From NORP240 sp046047495 (lineage in GTDB: Bacteria; Pseudomonadota; Gammaproteobacteria; Pseudomonadales; Pseudohongiellaceae), in NCBI GenBank assembly GCA_046047495.1, contig JBJOHV010000056.1:1-64000 (forward strand): a stretch of 64,000 nucleotides of DNA. The letters run 5' to 3'. The notes beneath the pieces were generated by a model, which was given only the letters and a program-made list of their open reading frames with translations, had not been told where the DNA came from and made no database searches. Positions 16,138 through 24,634 of this stretch are shown here, piece after piece; the stretch's first letter is position 1, and every line of letters starts with the position of its first letter. A program made the translations under genes and the position numbers.

Positions 16138-17994
16138 TCACGATCCCATGCTGTGGGCGATGTGCAGTTCCCGCAGCATGGATTGCTTCTTGGTCTGGTG
16201 GTCCTGCATGCGACAAAGAATGTCGTCCAGCATCTCCACCGCGGAAACAATGTGGGGCCCTTTGTTGAGCATCACACACTCGGCGCGGTCACTCATGGCC
16301 GCGTCGGTAATCTCGGCACGGGAGGGCATGCCCTCCTTGGCCAGGGATTCCAGCACCTGGGTGGCCCAGATCACCGGCACATGAGCCGCCTCGCAAAGCC
16401 ACAGGATCTCCTCCTGGGCCTCTGCAAGCCGTACGAACCCGCACTCCACCGCCAGATCGCCCCGGGCGATCATGACTCCGCAACGGGAATTGGCCATGGC
16501 CGCCAGCAGAATGGACGGCAGATTCTCGAAGCCGCGACGGGTCTCGATCTTCAATACGACGGCAGGTCGGCGCTCGCCGAGGCGCTCGATCTGCTGCTGC
16601 AACTGACGCACATCCTCCGCGCTGTTGACGAAGGACAGGCCGATGATGTCCGCGTGGGCAGCCACGAATTCCAGATCCTGCAGGTCCTTGTCGGTCAGGG
16701 CGGCCAGTCCCAACCGGCTCTCCGGCAGATTGATGCCCTTGTCTGCCCGCAGGCGCGAGCCGCCGGGCGCGGTGCGCTGAATCCTGACCCTTACCTCGCT
16801 GTCCCCGACCGTTTCCACGCTACCGGCAATCCTGCCGTCGTCGAATAAAATGGGGGCACCTGGCTCCACCCAGTCGAACACTTGCGGCAGACTGCAGCCG
16901 ATACGGGCCGGAGTCAGCACCTGACCACGCGGGTCCAGGCTGGCCGCACGCCCGGGCTGCTGGTCGCGGGTGATGATGAGAATGTCCTGGGGCTGCAAAC
17001 AGAGTTCTCCTGCCAGGGGTTCGAGGGGGCCGACGACACCGAGACGATCGTGGCTGCCGGCCACGATGAGCTCCAGGCCGGGCACCAGGTAGGTAGTCTT
17101 GTCACAGGCAACCCACAGTCCTGAGGCGCCGGCTTCCAGGACGGACCAGTAGCGGCGGGCGCCCCGCGCATCCCGCAGCTCAATCCGCTCACCCGCCGCG
17201 ATGACCTGCGGCCTGAACTCCCGCAGCAGCAGGCTGGTATCGGCATGGCTGGGGGCCGACTGGGGGTGTTCGGTGCCGCTGATCCATACCCGCGCCGGCT
17301 CGATCACCTGCCCCAGTGCATCTCTCCGGGGGCGTATCCGCAATACCGCAGGGCCGCTCTGCACGGGTCCCGTTCGCAGTTTCGGCCCGCCCAGATCCAT
17401 CTCCACCTGACAGGCCTTGCCCAGGGTCCTGGATGCCCGCCGCAGATTGTCAATCATTCCTGCCCAGGCCTCGGGCCCATCGTGGGCACAGTTGATGCGC
17501 ATGCAGTCCATTCCCTGTTCCAGCAACTGATACACCAGTGTGTAGTCCCTGGCCGCCTCGCTGGGCATGGTGACCATGATGCGCACCGCGCGCGCCTGGG
17601 GAGTCGGCCCCAGCAGGTCCTCAGTGTGTTGCTTCAACAGGCGCTGGCCGTCGTTGTAACTCAGTGGCAGCGGTATCGGGGGTGGCGGCGGCACATCGCC
17701 GGTCAAATCGTGCAGAGTCTGCAGTACGCTGTCCACCGTCGCCAGGGCGTGGGCCTCGGCACGCCCCAGTGACGACAGTCCCAGAGCCGCCAGGCGTGAT
17801 TGCAGAAAGCGCAGGTCGTGCTGACGCAGCACCAGATAGTGGAGCAGGTTGCGGCCGCTTTCGCGGAATGTCGGGTGCAGGCCGGTCAGCTGGTGTGCCG
17901 ACGACTCCGCGAGACTCAGCATCTTGCCCCGCAGGGTCAACAGGAAGGCCGCCAGTTCCCGGTATTCCGCGACCCGCTCATCACCCTGATGCAT
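16138..17994 (-). CDS. Pyruvate-kinase-like protein with N-terminal extension and no C domain
   Basis: The 618-residue product has a helical N-terminal region of about 130 residues that is not part of pyruvate kinase, then the A-domain barrel. Recognisable sites are GMDCMRIN (Asn168), MDLGGPKLRTG (Asp200, Lys205), catalytic Lys482 in LKIET with Glu484, the ARGD loop (Arg511, Asp513) and Thr545 in ATQ. The B-domain insertion spans about residues 208-415, about twice the usual size. The sequence ends some 30 residues after the barrel, so the allosteric C domain is absent, and the usual SGETA loop reads NKGPH. ATG 17994 has GGAGGT seven bases ahead and overlaps the MFS gene by 14 bases. It may be a true pyruvate kinase or a phosphotransferase with another substrate. 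Confidence 0.85.
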   Translation of the reverse strand: MHQGDERVAEYRELAAFLLTLRGKMLSLAESSAHQLTGLHPTFRESGRNLLHYLVLRQHDLRFLQSRLAALGLSSLGRAEAHALATVDSVLQTLHDLTGDVPPPPPIPLPLSYNDGQRLLKQHTEDLLGPTPQARAVRIMVTMPSEAARDYTLVYQLLEQGMDCMRINCAHDGPEAWAGMIDNLRRASRTLGKACQVEMDLGGPKLRTGPVQSGPAVLRIRPRRDALGQVIEPARVWISGTEHPQSAPSHADTSLLLREFRPQVIAAGERIELRDARGARRYWSVLEAGASGLWVACDKTTYLVPGLELIVAGSHDRLGVVGPLEPLAGELCLQPQDILIITRDQQPGRAASLDPRGQVLTPARIGCSLPQVFDWVEPGAPILFDDGRIAGSVETVGDSEVRVRIQRTAPGGSRLRADKGINLPESRLGLAALTDKDLQDLEFVAAHADIIGLSFVNSAEDVRQLQQQIERLGERRPAVVLKIETRRGFENLPSILLAAMANSRCGVMIARGDLAVECGFVRLAEAQEEILWLCEAAHVPVIWATQVLESLAKEGMPSRAEITDAAMSDRAECVMLNKGPHIVSAVEMLDDILCRMQDHQTKKQSMLRELHIAHSMGS

Positions 17995-19471
17995 CTCTTT
18001 CACCTCCCCGTTCATTCGCGTTACCGCTTGTCTCTTCTTTCGCCAGCTTCGACACCAGACCCTGCTCCTCCTCCGCCGCCGACCGGCTATGACGCAGGGG
18101 CCGGGCAAATACCATGGCGTTGCTGCGTACCTGTCGGGTTCCCAGCCATAACAGGCCGCTGAAGAGTAGCAGGAAATAAATCGGGAAGGCCTTGAGCGAG
18201 TCGATAAAAACCTCGCGCCGCAACGGCTCTCCGATCAGGTCGGCGTCCGCCGCGGCCTTGAGCCCGGCGATCAGCACGGTATAGAAGAGGCTGGCCAGCC
18301 CCAGGCCCAGATTGAGGGCAAGACCACGGAAACTGAGCACGGTGGCACGCAGTCCCGAGTCCACCTCCCTGTTGATATAGAAGCTGGACTGGTAACTCAC
18401 GGCCCCCATCATGACGAAGGCCATGACCGCGAACAGGACCCCGAACCAGGGAATCACCAGCAGGATGCCCAGCAGACCGCACAGCAACACGGCCGACAGC
18501 AGCAGGAAATTGAACCAGGGGGAGTAATGGCTCACCAGATGGCGGGACACCCGGGCAGTGAGAATGCCCAGCAGGGACATGGCGGCACCGATCACCCCGA
18601 ACCAGGCCGGTGGAATCTCGATGACCCGGTAATATTCACTGGCCAGCACCACGAACTGGCGTGCCACACTGTCCAGCAGCAGGGCCGCCAGGATGACGAA
18701 CAGGATGAAGCGATGGGACAGTGTCCAGCCCGCAGCCTTCAGTATCTGGCGGAACGGACCGGCCAGGGTCGCCCGCCAGGTGGCTTTGACTGAATCGGCG
18801 GACGGCGGATGCACTTCCCGCATACCCACTGTGATGGCGAATGCCGCCAGGGCATTGCCGAAGGTGAGGATGACCGGCAGTCGGATGATGGTTTCCGGTG
18901 CCAGCCGCCACTCCGGATCGAGCGCGGTCAGCAATCCATTGATCAGTTCCTGGTCATAGGCCAGGGCACCGCTGATCATGGTGATAAAAAAGCCGATGGA
19001 CACCACGTAGCTGCAACGCTCCAGCAGAGCGGCCCATTCACTTTCCCGGCCCAGAGCCTGCAGGGAATCGTAGGCCAGGGCCTCATCCGCCCCGCTGGCA
19101 GCCGCTTCCGACAGACCGGAGCAGATCCGATTCAGCAGAAACACCGTGAACAGCAACGGCGAGGCGCCCAGGGGCACGAACACCAGCAGGGCCATTTCCA
19201 CCACCATGAGGCCGGCGGCGAAAACCACCAGGCGCTTGCGACCCAGCAGATCAGCCAGGGCGCCGGACGGCACCTCGGCACCCACGATGGTGAGTGCCCA
19301 CACGATGTTGAGCAGGGCAAACTGTTCCAGGGTCAACCCGTAATCGAGGAACAGGATGGTGAACACCGGATAATAGAAGCGGGCACTGTAGAACAGACGG
19401 AAGCCCACGAAGCGCCGCAGATTGCCTTCCAGTGCTTTTGTCGACAATGCCTGAGGTTCCTTTGCCGCCAT
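17981..19471 (-). CDS. MFS transporter
   Basis: A 496-residue inner-membrane carrier with about 12 hydrophobic segments. The loop after segment 2 reads GALADLLGRKR, the major-facilitator signature (G-x-x-x-D-x-x-G-R-K/R). The N-terminus is cytoplasmic and has no signal peptide. The C-terminal tail is long, charged and probably disordered (SRSAAEEEQGLVSKLAKEE). It starts 3 bases after the P-type ATPase stop and overlaps the pyruvate-kinase-like gene by 14 bases, so the three are almost certainly co-translated. The substrate cannot be read from the sequence. Confidence 0.9.
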   Translation of the reverse strand: MAAKEPQALSTKALEGNLRRFVGFRLFYSARFYYPVFTILFLDYGLTLEQFALLNIVWALTIVGAEVPSGALADLLGRKRLVVFAAGLMVVEMALLVFVPLGASPLLFTVFLLNRICSGLSEAAASGADEALAYDSLQALGRESEWAALLERCSYVVSIGFFITMISGALAYDQELINGLLTALDPEWRLAPETIIRLPVILTFGNALAAFAITVGMREVHPPSADSVKATWRATLAGPFRQILKAAGWTLSHRFILFVILAALLLDSVARQFVVLASEYYRVIEIPPAWFGVIGAAMSLLGILTARVSRHLVSHYSPWFNFLLLSAVLLCGLLGILLVIPWFGVLFAVMAFVMMGAVSYQSSFYINREVDSGLRATVLSFRGLALNLGLGLASLFYTVLIAGLKAAADADLIGEPLRREVFIDSLKAFPIYFLLLFSGLLWLGTRQVRSNAMVFARPLRHSRSAAEEEQGLVSKLAKEETSGNANERGGERDASG

Positions 19472-19474
19472 GGG

Positions 19475-22216
19475 TCAGGCCATGCGCAGAAAGCGGTTGG
19501 TGAGAGCCTTTTCGATTTCCACCAGCAGCACGATGGTGCCGGTGGCCAGGGCAATGACCAGCCAGTCCACGGCGGCGATGGCCGTGATGTCGAACATTCT
19601 CTGCATCACCGGCAGGTAGCAGAACCCGGCCTGCAGCACCATGACCGCCGATACTGCATATAATACCGGGCTCAGATTCTGCAGCATGCGCCGGTTGAAG
19701 ATCGAGTGGTACAGAAAGCGGCAGTTCAGCAAATAAAACGATTCGATGAAAACCAGGGCGGTGACAGCGATGGCGCGCGCGTATTCGATGCTGTAACCAC
19801 GATCCAGGTAATGGCGGAACAGCAGGAATACGATGAGCGCCCCGCTGCCGGCCACCAGCAACAGCCGCACCAGCATGGCCCCGGTGATGATGCCGCGCCG
19901 GGAATCCCGCGGTGGTCGTTGCATCACATTGGCTTCACTGGCTTCGAACACCAGGGCCAGGGACAGGGTGATGGCGGTGGTCATGTTGACCCACAGCACC
20001 TGCGCGGGAGTGATGGGCAGCACCAGACCCATCAGGATGGCGGCGGTGATCACCGCCGCTTCGGCCATGCTGGTGGGCAGGATGAACACAATGGACTTGT
20101 GGATGTTGTCGAACACGGTACGACCTTCCGCCACGGCCTCGGCGATGTTGGCGAAATTGTCATCCATCAGCACGAAGTCGGATGCCTCGCGGGCGGCATC
20201 CGTGCCCCGCTCACCCATGGCGATGCCGATGTTGGACTTGCGCAGGGCCGGCGAGTCGTTGACCCCGTCCCCGGTCATGGCCACCACGTGACCACGGTTC
20301 TGCAAGGCCTTGACCAGCTGCAGTTTGTTGGCCGGGCTGGTGCGGGCGAACACATCAACCTCCTCCACCGCCAGGGCCAGCTGCTGGTCATCCAGCATGG
20401 ACAATTGCCGGCCGGTGAGCACACTGCGGGTATTGAGACCCAGCTCATTGCCGATGGCGGCGGCGGTCAGCGGATTGTCGCCGGTGATCATCTTGACCCG
20501 GATGCCGGCACTGTGACAGCGGGCAATGGCGGCCACGGCCTCCGGCCGCGGTGGGTCACTGATGCCGGTCAATGCCACAAGGGTCAGGTCGCGCAACACA
20601 TTTTCGTGTGACAACTGGACCTTTTCATCCACCACCTTGGTAGCCAGTGCGATGACCCGCATGCCCTGTCGCCCCAGCGCCGCGATGCGTTCATGCCAAT
20701 AGGCGCTGTCAACCGGCGCTGTCCCCTCTGCAACAGCCTGGGTGGCGCAGGCCTCCAGCAGCTGCTCCGGCGCCCCTTTGACCGCCAGCCAATGGCACCC
20801 TTGATCATCCCGGTGGAGAGTGGCCATGAAGCGGTGTTCGGCATCGAAGGGCAACTGGTCGTGGCGGGGCTGTTCCTGGCGCACCGTATCCGGTTGCAGG
20901 CCGCTCTTGATGGCGAACGCCAGCAGCGCGGTTTCCGTAGGATCGCCCTGCAGCTGACCGCCATCGGGATCCGCTGCCACGCTGGCATCATTGCACAGCA
21001 GCGCCACCCTGGCAGCCAGCGCCAGTTCGCCCTCGGATTTTCCGTCCGCCACCTGTCCGCTGTCGTCGCGCTGGATCTCACCGACCAGACCGACAGGGGA
21101 ATCCCGGTCGCCGGTCTGACCGGCATCCAGTACCCGGTAACTGTGGGACGCGGTCACCACCTCCCGGACCGTCATGCGATTGGCGGTGAGGGTGCCGGTC
21201 TTGTCGGAGCAAATGACGTCCACAGAGCCCAGCACTTCCACGGCCGGCAGGCGCCGTACCAGGGTTTTCTTGCGCGCCATGCGCATGACCCCGATAGCCA
21301 GGGTGACGGTAACCACCGCCGGAATGGCTTCGGGTATGGAGGCCACGGCGATACCGATGGCGGCCTGCACCATGGCGGCGAATTCATAATCGCGGACAAA
21401 CACCCCAAACAGCATGATGAGCACCGCCAGAACCAGGATGGCGATGGTGAGCTGTCCGGCGAAGCGTTGCAGTTGAACCTGCAACGGCGTGCTGGGCATA
21501 TGCACCTGCTGCACCATGGTGTTGATGGAGCCGATCTGGGTCTGGACCCCGGTATGGCAGATCACACCGCGCGCTGTTCCAGCGGTCACCAGGGTACCCA
21601 TGTATCCCATGTTGGTTCGCTCCGCCAGGTCGGTATCCGGCTGCAGGGAATCAGTCTGCTTCATGACCGGCTGGGACTCACCGGTGAGGGCAGATTCATC
21701 ACACTGCAGGTCCTTGATATAGAACAACCGCAGATCCGCCGGCACCCGGTCACCGGCCTTCAGGATCACCACGTCACCCGGTACCAGCACCTCGCTGTCC
21801 GTTTCCCGCAGGCCGCCGTCCCGCAGTACGCGGCAACGGGTGCGGGTCATGGACATGATGCTGCGCAGGGCGGCCTCGGCCCGTCCTTCCTGTATGAAGC
21901 CGACGATGCCGTTGATCAACACCACCGCAAAGATCACCCCGCTGTCCACCAGATGCTGCAGCAGCAGACTCACCAGGCCGCTGCCCAGAAGCAGATAGAT
22001 GAGCACGTTGTTGAACTGGGACAGAAAGCGCTGCCAGGCAGGACGCGGCGGCGCCATGGGCAGCCGGTTGGCACCGAAGGATTGCAGCCGCGCCTGGGCC
22101 TCATCGGATGACAGACCGGACTCGCTGCAGGCCAGCGCGGAAAATACGTCCTGTGCCGCCAGCCCATGGGGGCGCAGCAGGCCGGGATGAGCCAGGGATT
22201 CTCCGCTGCGGGTCAT
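19475..22216 (-). CDS. Cation-transporting P-type ATPase (type II)
   Basis: This 913-residue membrane pump has an N-terminal cation-ATPase domain, TGES actuator loop (LTGESQPV), phosphorylation site DKTGTLT at Asp338, and the hinge TGDGVNDSPALRKSNIGIAMG. Segment 4 reads IPEAIPAVVT (PEGLP in calcium pumps), keeping the ion-binding Glu. Segment 6 reads WVNMTTAITLS, so the Asp that coordinates calcium in SERCA (Asp800) is Ala. The transported ion is therefore uncertain; calcium, sodium, magnesium and potassium all remain possible. ATG 22216 overlaps the dehalogenase stop as ATGA, which fixes the start; a longer open frame exists. Confidence 0.93.
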   Translation of the reverse strand: MTRSGESLAHPGLLRPHGLAAQDVFSALACSESGLSSDEAQARLQSFGANRLPMAPPRPAWQRFLSQFNNVLIYLLLGSGLVSLLLQHLVDSGVIFAVVLINGIVGFIQEGRAEAALRSIMSMTRTRCRVLRDGGLRETDSEVLVPGDVVILKAGDRVPADLRLFYIKDLQCDESALTGESQPVMKQTDSLQPDTDLAERTNMGYMGTLVTAGTARGVICHTGVQTQIGSINTMVQQVHMPSTPLQVQLQRFAGQLTIAILVLAVLIMLFGVFVRDYEFAAMVQAAIGIAVASIPEAIPAVVTVTLAIGVMRMARKKTLVRRLPAVEVLGSVDVICSDKTGTLTANRMTVREVVTASHSYRVLDAGQTGDRDSPVGLVGEIQRDDSGQVADGKSEGELALAARVALLCNDASVAADPDGGQLQGDPTETALLAFAIKSGLQPDTVRQEQPRHDQLPFDAEHRFMATLHRDDQGCHWLAVKGAPEQLLEACATQAVAEGTAPVDSAYWHERIAALGRQGMRVIALATKVVDEKVQLSHENVLRDLTLVALTGISDPPRPEAVAAIARCHSAGIRVKMITGDNPLTAAAIGNELGLNTRSVLTGRQLSMLDDQQLALAVEEVDVFARTSPANKLQLVKALQNRGHVVAMTGDGVNDSPALRKSNIGIAMGERGTDAAREASDFVLMDDNFANIAEAVAEGRTVFDNIHKSIVFILPTSMAEAAVITAAILMGLVLPITPAQVLWVNMTTAITLSLALVFEASEANVMQRPPRDSRRGIITGAMLVRLLLVAGSGALIVFLLFRHYLDRGYSIEYARAIAVTALVFIESFYLLNCRFLYHSIFNRRMLQNLSPVLYAVSAVMVLQAGFCYLPVMQRMFDITAIAAVDWLVIALATGTIVLLVEIEKALTNRFLRMA

Positions 22217-23091
22217 TGCAATGCGCGCAGCCAGGTGGAAATGGCCTGACCGATCTCCTCGGGGGAGTCCTCCTGCAGGAAATGGTTGCCGCGCACCGTC
22301 ACCTCCTGCTGATTGGGGAAACGGCGGCAAAACTCCCGCTGCTCACCGGTCAGGATCGCACCCGGGTCCGCATTGATGAACAGCTTGGGCAGACCGCTGC
22401 CCTGCAGCCAGGTACTGTATTCGCTGACGATCTTCACCACATCAGCCGGCTCCCCCTCGATGGGGATCTGGCGCGGCCAGGTCAGGGTGGGACGCCGGTC
22501 CTCGCCGGGGTTGAGGAACGGCCGCCGGTAGACTGCCATCTCCTCCTCGCTCAAGGCTCTCAAAACCGAGCCGGGTAGCACTCTTTCGATGAAGACATTC
22601 TTCTGCAGAATCATCTCCTCGCCTGCCGCAGAGCGCAGGCCCTGGAACACCTTGCGGGCCGCCTCCGGCCATTGCGCCCAGGTCAGCGGCATGACGATGC
22701 CTTCCATGTAACAGATGCCCTTGACCGCTTCCGGATGGCGCCGGCACCAGTCGAAACCCAGGGCGCTGCCCCAGTCGTGGATCACCCAGGTCACATTGCG
22801 GGTCACCCCGAGGGCAGACAGCACCGAATCCAGGTATTTGCGGTGCTCCACCAGGGTGTAGCTGTGGGGACCGGGGTTGTCCAGCTTGTCCGAGTCACCC
22901 ATGCCGATCAGATCGACGGCCAGACAGCGGCCCTGGTCCGCCAGCAGTGGCATCACGTTGCGCCACAGATAGGAGGAGGTGGGATTGCCGTGCTGAAACA
23001 CGATGGGATCGCCCTGTCCCAACTCCACATAGGCCATCCGTTTGCCCAGTACGCTGATGGTCTTCTTGGGTAACTCGGCACTGCTGATCAT
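22213..23091 (-). CDS. Haloalkane dehalogenase, HLD-II (LinB/DhaA-like)
   Basis: This alpha/beta hydrolase is predicted to replace halogen on a haloalkane carbon with hydroxyl. All five key positions fit LinB with an offset of two: Asn36 (HGNPTSS) and Trp107 as halide-stabilising pair, nucleophile Asp106 in VIHDWGSALG, acid Glu130 in MEGIVMP, and base His270 in RGNHFLQED. The 292-residue length is close to LinB (296). There is no signal peptide in the chosen form. ATG 23091 has GGAGG nine bases upstream. It is the first gene of an operon with a P-type ATPase, an MFS carrier and a pyruvate-kinase-like protein, a setting I do not know for dehalogenases. The natural substrate is unknown. Confidence 0.93.
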   Translation of the reverse strand: MISSAELPKKTISVLGKRMAYVELGQGDPIVFQHGNPTSSYLWRNVMPLLADQGRCLAVDLIGMGDSDKLDNPGPHSYTLVEHRKYLDSVLSALGVTRNVTWVIHDWGSALGFDWCRRHPEAVKGICYMEGIVMPLTWAQWPEAARKVFQGLRSAAGEEMILQKNVFIERVLPGSVLRALSEEEMAVYRRPFLNPGEDRRPTLTWPRQIPIEGEPADVVKIVSEYSTWLQGSGLPKLFINADPGAILTGEQREFCRRFPNQQEVTVRGNHFLQEDSPEEIGQAISTWLRALQ

Positions 23092-23241
23092 GGTCTCGGT
23101 CCTCCGAATTGCTGCACTTTCTGCCCTACTGTAAGCTTGGGCCTGTATCCCTTTAATGACAATGCGACCCGCTTGATAAAAATCCACTAACGACGTATCC
23201 GCCTAATAACAACTCACTATTAATAACAACAGGAGTCCGCC
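23092..23241. promoter_or_regulatory. Divergent intergenic region with a 10-bp direct repeat
   Basis: This 150-base spacer separates the dehalogenase operon from the metallo-beta-lactamase-fold gene. TAATAACAAC occurs exactly at 23204-23213 and again at 23221-23230, 17 bases apart, the second copy touching the ribosome site of the plus-strand gene. A possible -35 TTGATA lies at 23173-23178, with TATCCG 17 bases on; this is a weak promoter match. The direct repeat could bind a regulator of one or both operons. Confidence 0.4.
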
Positions 23242-24087
23242 ATGAAGGCAATGCTGAAAATACTGGTAGCGGGTCTGAGCCTCGGCCTGGCCGCCAACGC
23301 CTGCGCCCAGGCACCGCTGACCATCTCTGAGGTCAAGCAAGGCCTGTATGTGATCATGGGTTCCGGTGGCAATGTGGGACTGCGGGTGACGTCCGAGGGT
23401 GCCGTGCTGATCGACGACAAGTTTCCCCAGAATTTCGACGAGATCCAGTCCCTGGTGGCCAGTGTCACCGACCAGCCGGTGAAGTATGTGATCAATACCC
23501 ACCACCACGGCGATCATACCGGCAGCAATGCGGGCTATATCGCCATCGCCGAGATCATTGCCCACAAGAATGCCCGGGCCAACATGATCAGGGGCGACCA
23601 GGCTGGGCCGCCGGAAATCGTCTTCAGTCAGGAAACAGCGGTGTTCCTGGGGAACATCGAGGTGCGCGCCTACCATTTCGGCACCGGCCATACCAATGGC
23701 GATGCGGTGATTTATTTCCCGGACCTGAAGACCATTCATGGTGGCGATCTGCTGCACACTACCGCCCCCTTCATCGATTACGCCAACGGCGGCAGCAGCC
23801 GCGGCTGGGTGACAACCCTCAATGGTATCCTCGGCCTGGATTTCGATACCGCCATTCCCGGTCACGGCGAGGTGATCGATCGCGCCGGCGTGGTGGCCTT
23901 TCGCAATCAGATGGAGGCGGTGCGGGAACGCATGAAGTCCCTGGTGCGGGGAGGCATGCCCGCCGGTGAAGCTGCGGTGCGGATCAAGGACCAGAGCCTC
24001 AGCTGGACCATGGCGGATACCGGCCTCTTCATGCAACGCAGCATTCCCGGGTTTTTCGAGGAAATCCGCGCAGAACTGCAACCCTGA
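23242..24087 (+). CDS. Secreted metallo-beta-lactamase-fold hydrolase
   Basis: This 281-residue protein has a signal peptide (about residues 1-22, ending ACAQ) and the zinc-binding motif HHHGDH at residues 87-92, with further ligands in FGTGHTNGD, HGGDLLH and IPGHGEV. The fold is the MBL superfamily; the spacing resembles B3-like and quinoprotein-relay-type periplasmic metallohydrolases rather than proven antibiotic-degrading enzymes. The substrate is unknown. The ribosome site AGGAG sits ahead of ATG 23242. It is divergent from the dehalogenase operon and has a 140-base tail before the next convergent gene in which I see nothing definite. Confidence 0.88.
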   Translation: MKAMLKILVAGLSLGLAANACAQAPLTISEVKQGLYVIMGSGGNVGLRVTSEGAVLIDDKFPQNFDEIQSLVASVTDQPVKYVINTHHHGDHTGSNAGYIAIAEIIAHKNARANMIRGDQAGPPEIVFSQETAVFLGNIEVRAYHFGTGHTNGDAVIYFPDLKTIHGGDLLHTTAPFIDYANGGSSRGWVTTLNGILGLDFDTAIPGHGEVIDRAGVVAFRNQMEAVRERMKSLVRGGMPAGEAAVRIKDQSLSWTMADTGLFMQRSIPGFFEEIRAELQP

Positions 24088-24227
24088 GCCCGGATTGGAT
24101 GGGTGGCTGGGATTTTCCGCCCTTGGTGCTGAACAGACTTACCGGTGGAGTCTGACTGCCTGCCCCATGGGAAGCCGACCAAGGCTGACAGAGGACGGAT
24201 CGGATGCGGGCAGCTGCAGGCTGTCAA

Positions 24228-24605
24228 TCAGTGCCGGCGTCCCTTGATCAGGTCCATGATCTTGTCCGAGAAGGTCTTGCGACTGAGGTCCGTCAGCTCA
24301 CCGGCATCGAGGAAGGTGGAGTTGCAGCTGGGGCAGGTCTCCAGCCACACATGGGGTTGGTGGACATCCTCCACCTTGTCCATTTCGATATTGCACTTGG
24401 GGCATTTGATGTCCCCGATGCGGTCGAACTTCCTGCCCTGCTTGACCGAGCCCACGTCCATCAGGGTCACGGATTCCCAGCTGGCCGTCAGCTTGCGCAT
24501 GGAACCCGCCGGTATCAGCAACCCCATGCAGTTCTTGCAGCGATTGATGGTCAGATCACCCAGTTTTTTTTCCTCGAATTCACCCTTGCATTTCGGACAG
24601 TCCAC
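24228..24605 (-). CDS. Two-domain zinc-ribbon protein (zf-TFIIB type)
   Basis: A 125-residue cytoplasmic protein with two TFIIB-like zinc ribbons. The first uses CPKC near residue 3 and CKNC near residue 23; the second uses CPKC near residue 69 and CPSC near residue 91. Each is followed by a hydrophobic/Asp-Glu segment (LDAGELTDL) seen in the family. The start codon is GTG at 24605 with AGGAG upstream. It follows the SDR gene by 29 bases. The role is unknown; nucleic-acid or protein binding is possible. Confidence 0.82.
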   Translation of the reverse strand: MDCPKCKGEFEEKKLGDLTINRCKNCMGLLIPAGSMRKLTASWESVTLMDVGSVKQGRKFDRIGDIKCPKCNIEMDKVEDVHQPHVWLETCPSCNSTFLDAGELTDLSRKTFSDKIMDLIKGRRH

Positions 24606-24634
24606 AACCCACTCCTTCCAGTAGCTTGATCAAT

